Positions 9,147 through 17,417 of a DNA stretch of 20,642 nucleotides are shown here, piece by piece (the first letter of the stretch is position 1; every line of letters begins with the position of its first letter). The stretch covers positions 480,336 to 500,977 of the forward strand of contig NW_005434668.1 in assembly GCF_000315625.1 (NCBI RefSeq). The letters are read 5' to 3'. Made by a program: the position numbers and the translations under genes. The stretch comes from Guillardia theta CCMP2712. Lineage: Eukaryota > Cryptophyceae > Pyrenomonadales > Geminigeraceae. The notes beneath the pieces were generated by a model. The model was not told the DNA's origin. It worked only from the letters and a program-made list of their open reading frames with translations, and ran no database searches.

Positions 9147-10168
9147 TCATTTCACTAGATTCCTGTACGATCGATACCTTGGACCAGCTAGTCGAGTGCG
9201 CTGGTCTTACTCGTCTTCTCGCGGCATGTTGCGCTTGTACGATCTGCAAACGTGTTATGGAGGCGAGGGGCATGCGAGTTGACCACCTGCGAGCGAAGAC
9301 TTCGAGCCAGCCTCTGATGATCGGGAAGGGGAAGGAAAGCGTCAGAAGCAACTCGCGAGTGAACGAAAAAACGGAATAAGAAGAGAAAGCGATAAGAAAG
9401 GTATGCAAGGGGGCAAGACAGCAAGACAAGACAGTGAGTGCGGCTACATGTCGCCTTCGTCAGGCCTCTTTGGCTTCCTCTGACAACTCGCAGCGTCAGC
9501 CTGAGCTTGCAGAAACTTGTCGCTATCACCTTGCGCTCTGGCTCCACGAAAGTCTCCAGCTCTGACGGAGGGACCTGGAGGACGCCAGTCATGCTGCGAG
9601 GACAGCATGTCGAGGGGGGGGGGGGGCGTGCACTGCTTACTATGTACTTGGAGTTCATCACAACCGCCTTTCTCTTCTTCTCCTCGAACGCTTCCAGGAG
9701 GCTCTGAACACAATCGCGCCGATCATGGGGCCGCCGCCATAAGTGCCAATCACCTTCGGTTTTGACGATGCTGATTCTTCTTGGCCGTCCCCCCTCCTCT
9801 CCTGCACTGTCGCTAGGTCGCTGCTTCTTGCCGGCTGGTGGGGAGCGGATCAGGGACTGCAGCTCGGCTCATGACGGCACTGGACCTGCCGCACGAAGCT
9901 CGGGACGCCCGTACTGTTGAGCATGTCCGATGCCTTGGGAAGGGCTCGTTTCTTGCTCTGACGGGAAGGTCACTCGGAACAAGATAGCGTCCTCCCCTGT
10001 CACCTTCTGCTGATTGCTCGCAGACGCACTGCTCTCATGCGCTTGCTCGGAGGATGTCACTTTCTCGTCCGCTGCCTCCTCGGGGTTCTAGCTGTTCAGT
10101 CACACGCCGGCACACAAGGAAGCGACAGAGACTCGCCTGCCGCTTGCTGGACTCGTTGCCCGAGCCAT
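9147..10168 (-). CDS. Unrecognised small basic, probably nuclear protein
   Basis: No family recognised. Minus-strand exons: 10087-10004, 9957-9886, 9834-9754, 9703-9648, 9593-9530, 9479-9448, 9313-9287, 9243-9211, 9162-9147 (stop TGA). Introns are 46, 51, 50, 54, 50, 134, 43 and 48 bp, all GT-AG and phase-matched. A first exon 10168-10133 (MARATSPASGRR) with a 45-bp intron is plausible, giving about 166 residues; an alternative uses a GC donor (CAG|GCGAGT) and a longer upstream exon. Features seen: Ser-rich acidic N-terminus, an amphipathic segment SLLEAFEEKKRKAVVMNSN, then PSELETFVEPERKRKPKRP, whose basic cluster resembles a nuclear localisation signal, and a tail IGWLEVFARSYKRN...NLVK. The TAG at 9444-9446 overlaps donor AT|GTAG; stopping there would give DEGDM as the end. 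Confidence 0.55.
9613..9627. repeat. Poly-G homopolymer in intron
   Basis: Thirteen G in a row on the plus strand, poly-C on the sense strand of the 54-bp intron 9594-9647. It sits where a polypyrimidine tract would be expected. Exact length may be unreliable in assemblies. Confidence 0.7.
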
Positions 10169-10302
10169 CACTGAGTGTCAAGGTCAGGCGCGAATAAGAA
10201 ATGCAGACAGGAGTATAGTAGAGGCAGAGGAAGGATGAACGATGCGACCAAGACCAAGACCAAGGGAGGTTGAACAGATGGTGAGATGAGAGTTGAGATC
10301 AT

Positions 10303-10866
10303 CATGATGCTGATCGCATGTCTACATGTTGATCGCATCTCTACATGTTGATCGCATGTCTACATGTTGATCGCATCTCTACATGTTGATCGCATGTCTA
10401 CATGTTGATCGCATCTCTACATGTTGATCGCATGTCTACATGTTGATCGCATCTCTACATGTTGATCGCATCACTGCATGTTGATCGCATGTCTACATGT
10501 TGATCGCATCTCTGCATGTTGATCGCATGTCTACATGTTGATCGCATCTCTACATGTTGATCGCATGTCTGCATGTTGATCGCATGTCTGCATGTTGATC
10601 GCATGTCTACATGTTGATCGCATCACTGCATGTTGATCGCATGTCTACATGTTGATCGCATCTCTACATGTTGATCGCATGTCTACATGTTGATCGCATC
10701 ACTGCATGTTGATCGCATCTCTACATGTTGATCGCATGTCTACATGTTGATCGCATGTCTACATGTTGATCGCATGTCTGCATGTTGATCGCATGTCTAC
10801 ATGTTGATCGCATGTCTACATGTTGATCGTATGTCTGCATGTTGATCGCATGTCTGCATGCTCCCC
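10303..10866. repeat. 19-bp tandem satellite, about 29 copies
   Basis: Consensus unit TCTACATGTTGATCGCATG, 19 bp, tandem over about 560 bp. Variation is confined almost wholly to the last base (G or C) and to TCTAC/TCTGC/ACTGC. At the left end the G and C variants alternate, giving a 38-bp higher-order period, which breaks down to the right. Each unit holds a GATC and an ACATGT palindrome. Frames across it in both directions are a by-product. The array lies in the divergent intergenic region between the gene ending at 10168 and TBCE at 11722. Confidence 0.95.
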
Positions 10867-11035
10867 TGCTCTCCTTCCCTCTCCCCCCCGCCTCCCTTCT
10901 CCACACCTGTCATAATCCGCCAGGCCATCCATTTCCCACGTTTTTTTTGGGTGTAAAACCTGATTTTCATACTTTTGGCGGGTAAAACATGGCTGAAATG
11001 GAGGCTCACAGAGAAGGAGAGCTAACCTGATCCTC
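10867..11035. other. Spacer without recognised feature
   Basis: C/T-rich sequence then an ordinary stretch containing T8 at about 10941-10948. I see no exon, RNA gene or site here. The segment simply separates the 19-bp satellite from the trinucleotide arrays. Confidence 0.5.
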
Positions 11036-11130
11036 ACCATCATCATCATCACCACCACCATTATCATCGTCATCGTCATCACCATCATCATCATCACCAC
11101 CACCATCATCACCATCGTCATCACCACCAC

Positions 11131-11207
<77 letters not shown>

Positions 11208-11415
11208 CAACCACCACCACATCCACAGCAGCAGCAGCAGCAGCAGCAGCAGCACAACCACCACCACATCCACAACCACCACCATCCCGATGATCATCAT
11301 CACCCCAATACTCATCATACTCATTATACTCATCATACTCATCATACTCATCATACTCATCATACTCATCATACTCGTCATGTTCACCACCACCATCGTT
11401 ATCATCATCCTCACC
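11036..11415. repeat. Compound CAT/CAC/CAG trinucleotide arrays
   Basis: Interleaved CAT, CAC and CGT triplets (11036-11166), then two CAG runs of about 13 and 9 units. Each is followed by the same spacer CACAACCACCACCACATCC, showing a local duplication, then CATCATACT nonamers to about 11373. The minus-strand poly-Met, poly-Asp and poly-Cys frames are repeat artefacts. Confidence 0.9.
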
Positions 11416-11721
11416 GTCAAGTTCTGCTATCCTTTGCCTGCACCTAATTGTTCGTAATTCTTCGTAATCCTCATATTCATGTTACCCCTCACCTCATCCA
11501 GAAGAGCAGGAACGCAACTGTTGAGAACAAAAGTGAATCGAAGAGAGATGGAGAAGTGAACAACAACGAGGCAGCAGATTGTGACAGACTTCTTAGTGCT
11601 ACATTTTAGAACAGGAAGAGGAGAGAAGGGGTGAAGGTAGATCGCACAAGGGAAGGAACTGTTGCGCTATAGATCTCATGGAGCAGCCTCGCCCAAGCCC
11701 CTAGTGACTTCCTGGCAGACT
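11416..11721. other. Upstream region of TBCE
   Basis: Unique sequence before the TBCE start. It includes a short direct repeat TTCGTAAT (about 11450 and 11460). I see no TATA box that I would defend and no upstream exon. It presumably holds the TBCE promoter and 5' UTR. Confidence 0.4.
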
Positions 11722-13522
11722 ATGGAACATCAAGTGGGTGACCGTGTCCAGAGTCAAGACGGTTTCCGAGCGACTGTAAGCTGAAGTTCAACGGCGGCAG
11801 GGCAGGGACTGACAGGAGGGTCGCAGGTCCAGTACGTGGGAACTGTCAAGGGAGCCAACCCCGAGGACGGCTGGGTCGGCCTGGAGTGGGACGCTGAAGG
11901 TAGGGGGAAGCACGATGGCAACTACAAGGGGACTAGATACTTCGAATGCGTGGATGGCTTCGGGTCCTTCGTTCGCCCTGACACGGTTTTGGCGAGTCCC
12001 CTCAGCTTCCAGGTCAGCCCCCCTGACGATCTGACCGAGGTGAGACGTTGAGATGGGGAGCAGGAAGCTTTCATCTTGAAGTACGCGAGCGAGGATGCGG
12101 CTGGAGCTGAGGAGAAGATGGACTTCAGGTCTGCAGAGAAGGGAAAGGCTGCAATCGTCTGCGAGTTTGTGGGGAAAGAGCGTGAGCTGCAAAGGATGCA
12201 GAAGACCTCTAAGCTGGAACATGTCACGCTGATCGGTGCAAGGGTGCGCTCCGTCGGCGATCCAGCATGGCTGAAGGAAAACGCCTCGGGGGTGAAAGTC
12301 CTGATCTTGGATGACAACCTGTTCTCGTCCTGGGCGACAGTCCTTGAGCTTCTAGCCCACCTGCCCCAGCTGCAGGTGCTTTCTTTGAATGGCAACAGGA
12401 TGCAGCCGCCCGATGCGGCAATCTCCAAGATGTTCGACACTTCTTCCAATTTCCAGTCGCTGACGGAACTGGCTTTGAAGACCACCAGGGTGGATTTTGA
12501 TCAGTTAGACAGTTTAATGCACGCGATTCCAACTCTGAAGAACTTGAGAATAGCGAACAACAACATCACAAAGGTTTCCTCCAAGGAATCTCGGAGGAAT
12601 TTCGACAGATGGCCAAAATTGGAGCTCCTGGATCTCAGCGACAACAAGATTGAGGACTGGAATGAAGTGCTACACCTCTCTGAATTTCGACAGCTCCAGC
12701 ATCTCCTCCTGAATGGAAATCAGTTGAAGGAGGTCTTCTTCGACAGGACTGAGAACTACGTCGATTTCCCTGAGTTGAGGACTCTAGCGGTGGCAAACAA
12801 TCAGATCGGGTCCATGCAGAGCATCTTTGAGATCAAGAAGCTCGCCAACATCATCGACCTCAAGTTCCAAGGGAACCCTCTAGCGCAGGAGCACGGCATC
12901 GTCGCCATGCGCAGCATTCTGATCGCCGTCATCCCTGGCTTGACTTCTGTGAATGGCAGCGAGGTCCGCAGCAGAGACAAGTTGGAGAGCGAGAAGTGCT
13001 ACATCTCAACGTGCGTCAAGCACGCGGATGGGCGGAGTGTCGAGGAGATCGCAGCTTCAGACCCCACGTTTGCTGCCCTGATCAAGGTGATCGCTCGAGG
13101 GTCGTTGAAAGTCTCTCACCCCTTGCGCAGAAACATGGAGCCCCAGTCATTCAGGACGCGACCGCGCGATCCAACAGCTCGACCATGCTGACTGTGACGC
13201 TCAAGTCCATGGCCTCGGACTCGTGCAGCAAAGCCCCCGTCACTCGAAAGCTACCAGCCTCCATGACGGTTGCGAACCTGAAGCGAATGTGCCAACAGCT
13301 CTTCAAGCTCGACGTGTCGAAACAGAGTTTATACGTGAAGTCGAAAGAGGAGATCGATGCATGGACTGGTACGCGATCTGTATTGACTTGCGGGTCACGT
13401 ATTGATCGCTTTTCACAGCTGATTGCATGGATGACGACATGAAACCGATATCATTCTACATAACACAAGAAGAGTGTGATGTGCTGATGCAGGAAATTGA
13501 CGCCGCTCTGTCCAATAGCTGA
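11722..13522 (+). CDS. TBCE: Tubulin-specific chaperone E (tubulin folding cofactor E)
   Basis: Cofactor E binds alpha-tubulin and, with cofactors C and D, forms the supercomplex that assembles tubulin heterodimers in the cytosol. Exons: 11722-11775, 11827-12012, 12064-13086, 13131-13368, 13419-13522; introns 51, 51, 44 and 50 bp, all GT-AG and in phase. The product is 534 residues (human 527). Domains: N-terminal CAP-Gly (about 4-75) with GWVGLEWD and GKHDG at 45-49; leucine-rich repeats (about 120-370; VLILDDNLFSSW, LQVLSLNGNRM, LELLDLSDNKIEDW, LQHLLLNGNQL); an LRR cap; and a C-terminal ubiquitin-like domain (about 440-534; MLTVTLKSM, KLPASMTVANLKRMCQQLF, MDDDMKPISFY). The acceptor at 11826 is preferred because it restores ATVQYVG, matching ATVRFAG in animal TBCE. 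A model ending at 13191 would skip the 44-bp intron and lose the ubiquitin-like domain. Confidence 0.95.
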
Positions 13523-13548
13523 GGTATCAACTGGAGATTTTGGTTGTG

Positions 13549-13554
13549 AATAAA
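13549..13554 (+). terminator. Possible AATAAA polyadenylation signal of TBCE
   Basis: AATAAA lies 27 bp after the TBCE stop codon, a plausible distance for a compact 3' UTR. Whether this organism uses AATAAA is unknown. Confidence 0.35.
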
Positions 13555-13691
13555 TGAACAGACACAAAGGAATAGCTTCTGGATGACAACAACGGTGAAC
13601 ACAGAACAAACAACAAGTAGAGGACTGCCTTCCTCGTGGTGGTTCTTCAATGAAATTCTTGTAAACATGGCAGGCTCGCCGTTGCCTCATC

Positions 13692-14909
13692 TTACTTCAC
13701 TTGCCGGGCAGCGTTGCCCGAAGGAAGCAGCGCATCTGCCATTGCATACGCTGCTGGTTTTCGAATACAAGTCATCCTCGTCGCATTCCCCTTGAACCCT
13801 CTCTTGCGGATCTCGTCCCTGCTCGAGATCTCTGCTTCCCCGTTCGTCCCCTCCTGCAGACCCGTCAGGCCATCCTGATTCCCCATCCCTGAATTCATCA
13901 ATTCGTTAATGTGATGCTCCCGTCGGTTCACGTCGTTGTGAACTTCTCTATGGATCTGGGGGGAGCACGCGCGTCACCGAGCATGCTCGTTCTCTTAGTT
14001 CATCCTCCTCACCTTCCCGTCCCGCAGATGCACGATGCGATCAGCGTAGTTCCGCAGGTGGATGTCATGCGTGACCATGATCATAGTGATCCCGTATCGC
14101 TTGTTGAGGTCCACCAGCATGCGCATGACAAGCTCTGTGTTCTTCGTGTCCAAGTCCCCCCTGCACAAGAGATGCTTGTCAGAGGCTGGGACATGGCAGG
14201 AGCAGCTCATCACGTTGGCTCGTCTAGGAGGAGGATGTCCGGCCAGTTCACCAGCGCGCGAGCGATCGTCACTCTCTGCTGCTCCCCTCCTGACAGCTGA
14301 GAGGGCAGATGGTACATCCTCTCCTCCATCCCCACACTCTTCAGCAGCTGACGACATCGCGCGCGTCTCTCGGCCACGGCAAGCTCCCCTTGCAGCGTCA
14401 AGGGCAGCTCCACGTTCTCGATGGCCGTGAGCTGCGATATCAGGTTGAACGTCTGGAAGACAAACCCCAAGCGCTTCAGGCGCAGCTCAGCTAGCTCAGA
14501 GTCGGGAGTCCGATCGGAGATGAGCGTCTCGCAGATCTTGATCGTTCCCTTGGTCGGCCGATCGATCGTCCCGATCAGGTTCAAGAGCGTTGACTTGCCC
14601 CCGCCGGAGGTCCCGTAGAGCATCACAAACTCCCCTCGTTTCACGCTCAGGTTCACCCCTCTGAGTTGAAGTCACTGGATCTCAGACCTCAGATGCTCTG
14701 TTACCTCAGCGCAGCGACTCCTTCGATGCCATGCAGGTATGTCTTGTGACAGTTCTTTACCTCCACAATCCTCGTATCATCCGACTGAGGGCAACCTCAA
14801 TCAACAACTTTTCCGAGGTGAGGCATCATTCTACCTCAACAGAACCGTTCGTGTCTTCCTCCAGGTATGTCGAACTCTCCAACACAATCTCGTTGCAGGG
14901 AGCATCCAT
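13692..14909 (-). CDS. LolD/MacB-type ABC transporter ATP-binding protein
   Basis: A soluble ABC ATPase subunit that should hydrolyse ATP for a separate membrane partner; no membrane segment is seen. Exons: 14909-14835, 14784-14705, 14660-14214, 14160-14013, 13955-13692; introns 50, 44, 53, 57 bp; 337 residues. Motifs: Walker A GTSGGGKST (68-76), Q-loop Q121 in FVFQTFN, signature LSGGEQQ (174-180), Walker B with D-loop ILLLDEPTGDLD (194-205), H-loop H232. The best match by eye is the bacterial LolD/MacB/FtsE group, also present in some protists as the ABCH type. Residues 251-337, an Arg/Glu/Asn-rich tail, are encoded by the last exon and appear only if donor GK|GTGAGG at 14012 is used; read-through stops after VRRMN. 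A further 5' exon (15102-14981, 70-bp intron, phase-compatible) would add 41 residues. It is convergent with TBCE. Confidence 0.88.
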
Positions 14910-15102
14910 CCTGCGAACGCTAGAGAACAACCCTTCTTGGTTGACCGCGCCTTGTGTCTGCAAGAATGGTCAACAAAGACTTGCAATTTCCCCTCATCCA
15001 TCCTCTGTCCGTCCCCTTCCCATCTCGAGGTACCGACACTCTTTCAGTCCTCTCTTCCTCCCTCTCCTCCCAATTTTCAGGTCTGCCGCTTTCAGGCTTC
15101 AC

Positions 15103-15694
15103 ATGTTCATCCTACACCCATCCAAACGCATGTGAAACTGCAGAGGATACAACCGTCATCTTGAGCAGAAATCAGCGATCTGAAAGCCTCTAATCGCTAG
15201 TCCTCATCACTTGGTCCTCATCTCTCATCTCGTCTTGCATGCTTCTTCGCCTGTCCTCTCCTCTCCTCTCCTCGATCCGCTCCCCATCCTCGTCCCTACA
15301 CCATCCCATGTTTGTTCACATGTCCCCTACCCCCTCGACCTTTTGACCCCCATTTCAACCCATCAAACAACCCCTACCTCCACAATCCTTGTTCCTCTAC
15401 CGGTATCCTCCCACCTACCCTACCCCCTCATATTCTTCCCCAACTGTATCATCTCCCCTCATACCACCCCCTACCCCCGATATGTCCTTCCCTGCACCTC
15501 AAAGGTCACCCTACCTGCTTACTCACCTACCCCCTCCCATCCGACTTTCCATACCACCCTACCCTCCTCTCTTACATCCTTGCAGGGTAAATCCTAGGTG
15601 GTAGAAAGTTGCTAGTGTACCAGTACCCCTTCTTTTTAGTATTAAAACACCCGTAGTATTGATGGGGGCTACAAACTATCGCGTTCTTATCGCG
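15103..15694. other. C-rich divergent intergenic region
   Basis: Region between the ABC ATPase (minus) and the small gene at 15695 (plus). From about 15190 to 15600 the plus strand is strongly C/T-rich with recurrent CCTACCCC and ACCACCC. The frames across it are proline-rich artefacts. A hairpin-like ATCGCG-7 nt-CGCGAT at 15678-15696 overlaps the next start codon. No exon or RNA gene is supported. Confidence 0.5.
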
Positions 15695-16205
15695 ATGGAG
15701 ACGTCGGGAACGGAAGGAGCGGGGAGGTCAGGCAGGAAGGGAGCAGGGAACTAGATGAAGAGACAAGACAAGATTGTTTGTAAGGACAACGATGACGTAC
15801 AAGGACAGGTAGAATGAGACTCTTGCGAATGGTAGGAGACAGAACCTTGCTCGGGGGGCAGCAGTCGCGAAATTATTGGATCTGCAAAGCACGTTGCGAA
15901 AGCGAGAGAAAACGAAGAAGATGATCTAAATCGCAAAGATTTGATGTTGAAGCAACTCTCTCTTTCAAGAAAGTTCCTTGTCGTGTCTGAATAGGGCGAA
16001 GCCATGAAAGCGACACAGACCGGACCGGGTCAGAGAGCAACAAGTGAAGCTATACAGTGAGGGAGGCCTACCGTGTCTTCGAAGCTGATTTTTCGGCAAT
16101 ACAGAGCTGTCAGAGCTGATGGAGGCTAATGACATGATTTCGACGTGTGTTGCATGTTTGACAGAGCATGTTGAGGCTGTGTGCAAGAGTGAGCAAGACT
16201 CCTGA
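15695..16205 (+). CDS. Small unrecognised coiled-coil protein, five exons
   Basis: No family recognised. Exons: 15695-15726, 15773-15808, 15865-15972, 16019-16056, 16105-16205 (stop TGA); introns 46, 56, 46 and 48 bp, GT-AG, all phases matching; 104 residues. No single frame is open across it. The product is helical and charged: METSGTEGAG..., then IIGSAKHVAKARENEEDDLN, RKDLMLKQLSLSRK, VREQQVKLYKLSELMEANDM. The frame stays open past the TGA for 26 codons to 16286 with similar coil character (MVESCRKKLDRLIAVV). A 63-bp intron 16156-16218 (T|GTTTGA ... CATCAG) would join the two in phase, and a 30-bp one with a better donor (AAGA|GTGAGC) would too. The 3' end lies 21-102 bp from the YbeY stop on the other strand. 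Size and helicity resemble small adaptor-complex subunits, but that is only an impression. Confidence 0.55.
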
Positions 16206-16307
16206 GGTTTTGCATCAGCAATGGTAGAAAGTTGTCGAAAAAAGTTGGATAGGCTGATAGCTGTTGTCGGGCTGAGAGCTGTTTGAAGCATCATGACTTC
16301 TGTTTCA

Positions 16308-17208
16308 TCACTCGCCCTCCACGCGCGCTATTAACCCCGCAGACTGCCAACCCAGGCGTGACAGCAGCTTGTCCTCCGCTCTTGCCATCTCAGCCTGCGA
16401 GGGAAGGCCAGCAAGTCAGCGGAGGCCCTTGCGATGATGATTATGCGGCAGTACCTTGTCTTCCTCCCCCGTCTCATGGTCGTACCCGAGGAGGTGGAGG
16501 AAGCCGTGGACCATGAGGACCCGCATCTCATGCCGCAAGTCGTGGCCACGTTCTGCAGCCTGCCATCACAAGACTTGGTTCAGAGCCGAGGAGCTGCAAG
16601 ACATCGATGACCTGCGCTTCAGCTGTCTGCACTGAGATGACGAGGTCTCCCAGGATATCGTTGTCCGTCTCTTGAGGAAAGCTGAGAACGTCGGTAGCCG
16701 TGTCCTTCTGCCGCCATTTCTTATTCAACCCCCTTATCCAGACGTCTGAACACAGCACGATGGAAAGCTCGATATGCTCGTCATAGTCCAGGTCGGATTC
16801 AGGGTTGAACACGCTCGAGATAATGCTATGAGCGTCCCAACGGAGATCCTCCACGAATTGTTCAGACAGGTCAATGTCCTCCAGGCACATGTCAACTACG
16901 ATTCCTTCTTCCTCTCCTCCCATCTGACTCCCATCAACTAGTTGTAGCGCCATGAATCGACTTCGCTCAATCTTGGGATTGACGACGTGCGGTTGAAACT
17001 TGCTGGTGATTTGCGATGAAACCAAACCGCACGTCGATCCGGCACGGCGCATTATCGGATGCAGCGGGAGATTCCAGCAGAGAGATCGCCATGGGCTAGC
17101 TGCTGCTGCTGCATGCCTCTGTGTCAACAAGCACGAGCTTACACATACCAACAAGCTCATCGCCACGCGCGCCCTCGATGCCCTCCCCCAAGATCTTCCG
17201 CCCCGCAT
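16308..17208 (-). CDS. ybeY: YbeY-type rRNA maturation endoribonuclease with N-terminal presequence
   Basis: YbeY is a zinc-dependent single-strand endoribonuclease needed for 16S-type rRNA maturation; eukaryotic forms act in plastids or mitochondria. Exons: 17208-16612, 16559-16455, 16394-16308; introns 52 and 60 bp in phase; 262 residues against about 155 in bacteria. Conserved parts: [45 protein letters not shown] and the zinc-binding [11 protein letters not shown] with His217, His221 and His227. About 100 extra N-terminal residues include a hydrophobic segment ([12 protein letters not shown]) and Arg/Ser/Ala-rich sequence, fitting a targeting presequence; whether plastid (signal plus transit) or mitochondrial cannot be told. 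A 30-bp GTATGT...ACAG segment in the presequence could be read as a tiny intron; retained, it supplies the hydrophobic core. Acceptor 16560 was chosen because it restores TAEAQAAERGH. Confidence 0.92.
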
Positions 17209-17224
17209 GGCCCCAACTTTTACA

Positions 17225-17345
17225 TGTGTATTCTAAACAATATTTTTCATTGTACAAATTAAAATAAAATATATTCATATAATATATTATTTTGTACTAA
17301 TTGTGCCGCTAAAAAACAGTATCTTGTACCATAATTAAAAGTAAA
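17225..17345. other. AT-rich tract in divergent intergenic region
   Basis: About 120 bp rich in TATAATATATTATT, AAAATAAAATATA and TAATTAAAAG in an otherwise GC-rich region. It lies just upstream of the YbeY start and about 275 bp before the transporter start. It may serve as promoter or nucleosome-free region; no specific site is claimed. Confidence 0.6.
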
Positions 17346-17417
17346 CAGCATTTTACAGAGTTGTTCACGCTGCCATGGGCAGTTGCAGGGTACGCTCGTC
17401 GACTTTCTGAAGAGAGG

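Noticed and set aside
9022-9313. Alternative minus-strand frame ending at 9022 (…FCRPLPCP)
   Set aside because: It uses the same splice sites in phase 0, but the upstream exon ends in phase 2, so it would need a separate start that I do not see.
9080-9379. 99-codon plus-strand ORF (MDSKDSFGSFGVVEIKDD...)
   Set aside because: It overlaps minus-strand exons joined by 43- and 48-bp introns in phase; kept only as a weak alternative.
9714-9760. Frame reading KPKVIGTYGGGPMIGAIVF on the minus strand
   Set aside because: It looks protein-like but is exactly the 50-bp intron 9704-9753, flanked by AAG|GTGATT and TTCAG, and cannot be joined in phase as coding.
10303-10866. CRISPR array
   Set aside because: Units are contiguous 19-mers with no unique spacers, in eukaryotic DNA.
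10721-11226. Minus-strand ORFs through the satellite and trinucleotide arrays
   Set aside because: Pure products of tandem repeats (DMRSTCRHAINMQT periodicity, poly-Met, poly-Leu, poly-Asp).
13081-13191. End of TBCE at 13191 (continuous frame to RPRDPTARPC)
   Set aside because: A 44-bp GT-AG intron at 13087-13130 restores the conserved ubiquitin-like C-terminus; the read-through end has no family resemblance.
15211-15604. Three overlapping Pro/Ser/Thr-rich plus-strand ORFs
   Set aside because: All arise from a C-rich low-complexity intergenic stretch with no splice support or domain.
15965-16294. 109-codon minus-strand ORF just after the YbeY stop
   Set aside because: Plus-strand exons with four correctly sized, phase-matched introns explain the region; the minus frame is Ser-rich and unrecognised.
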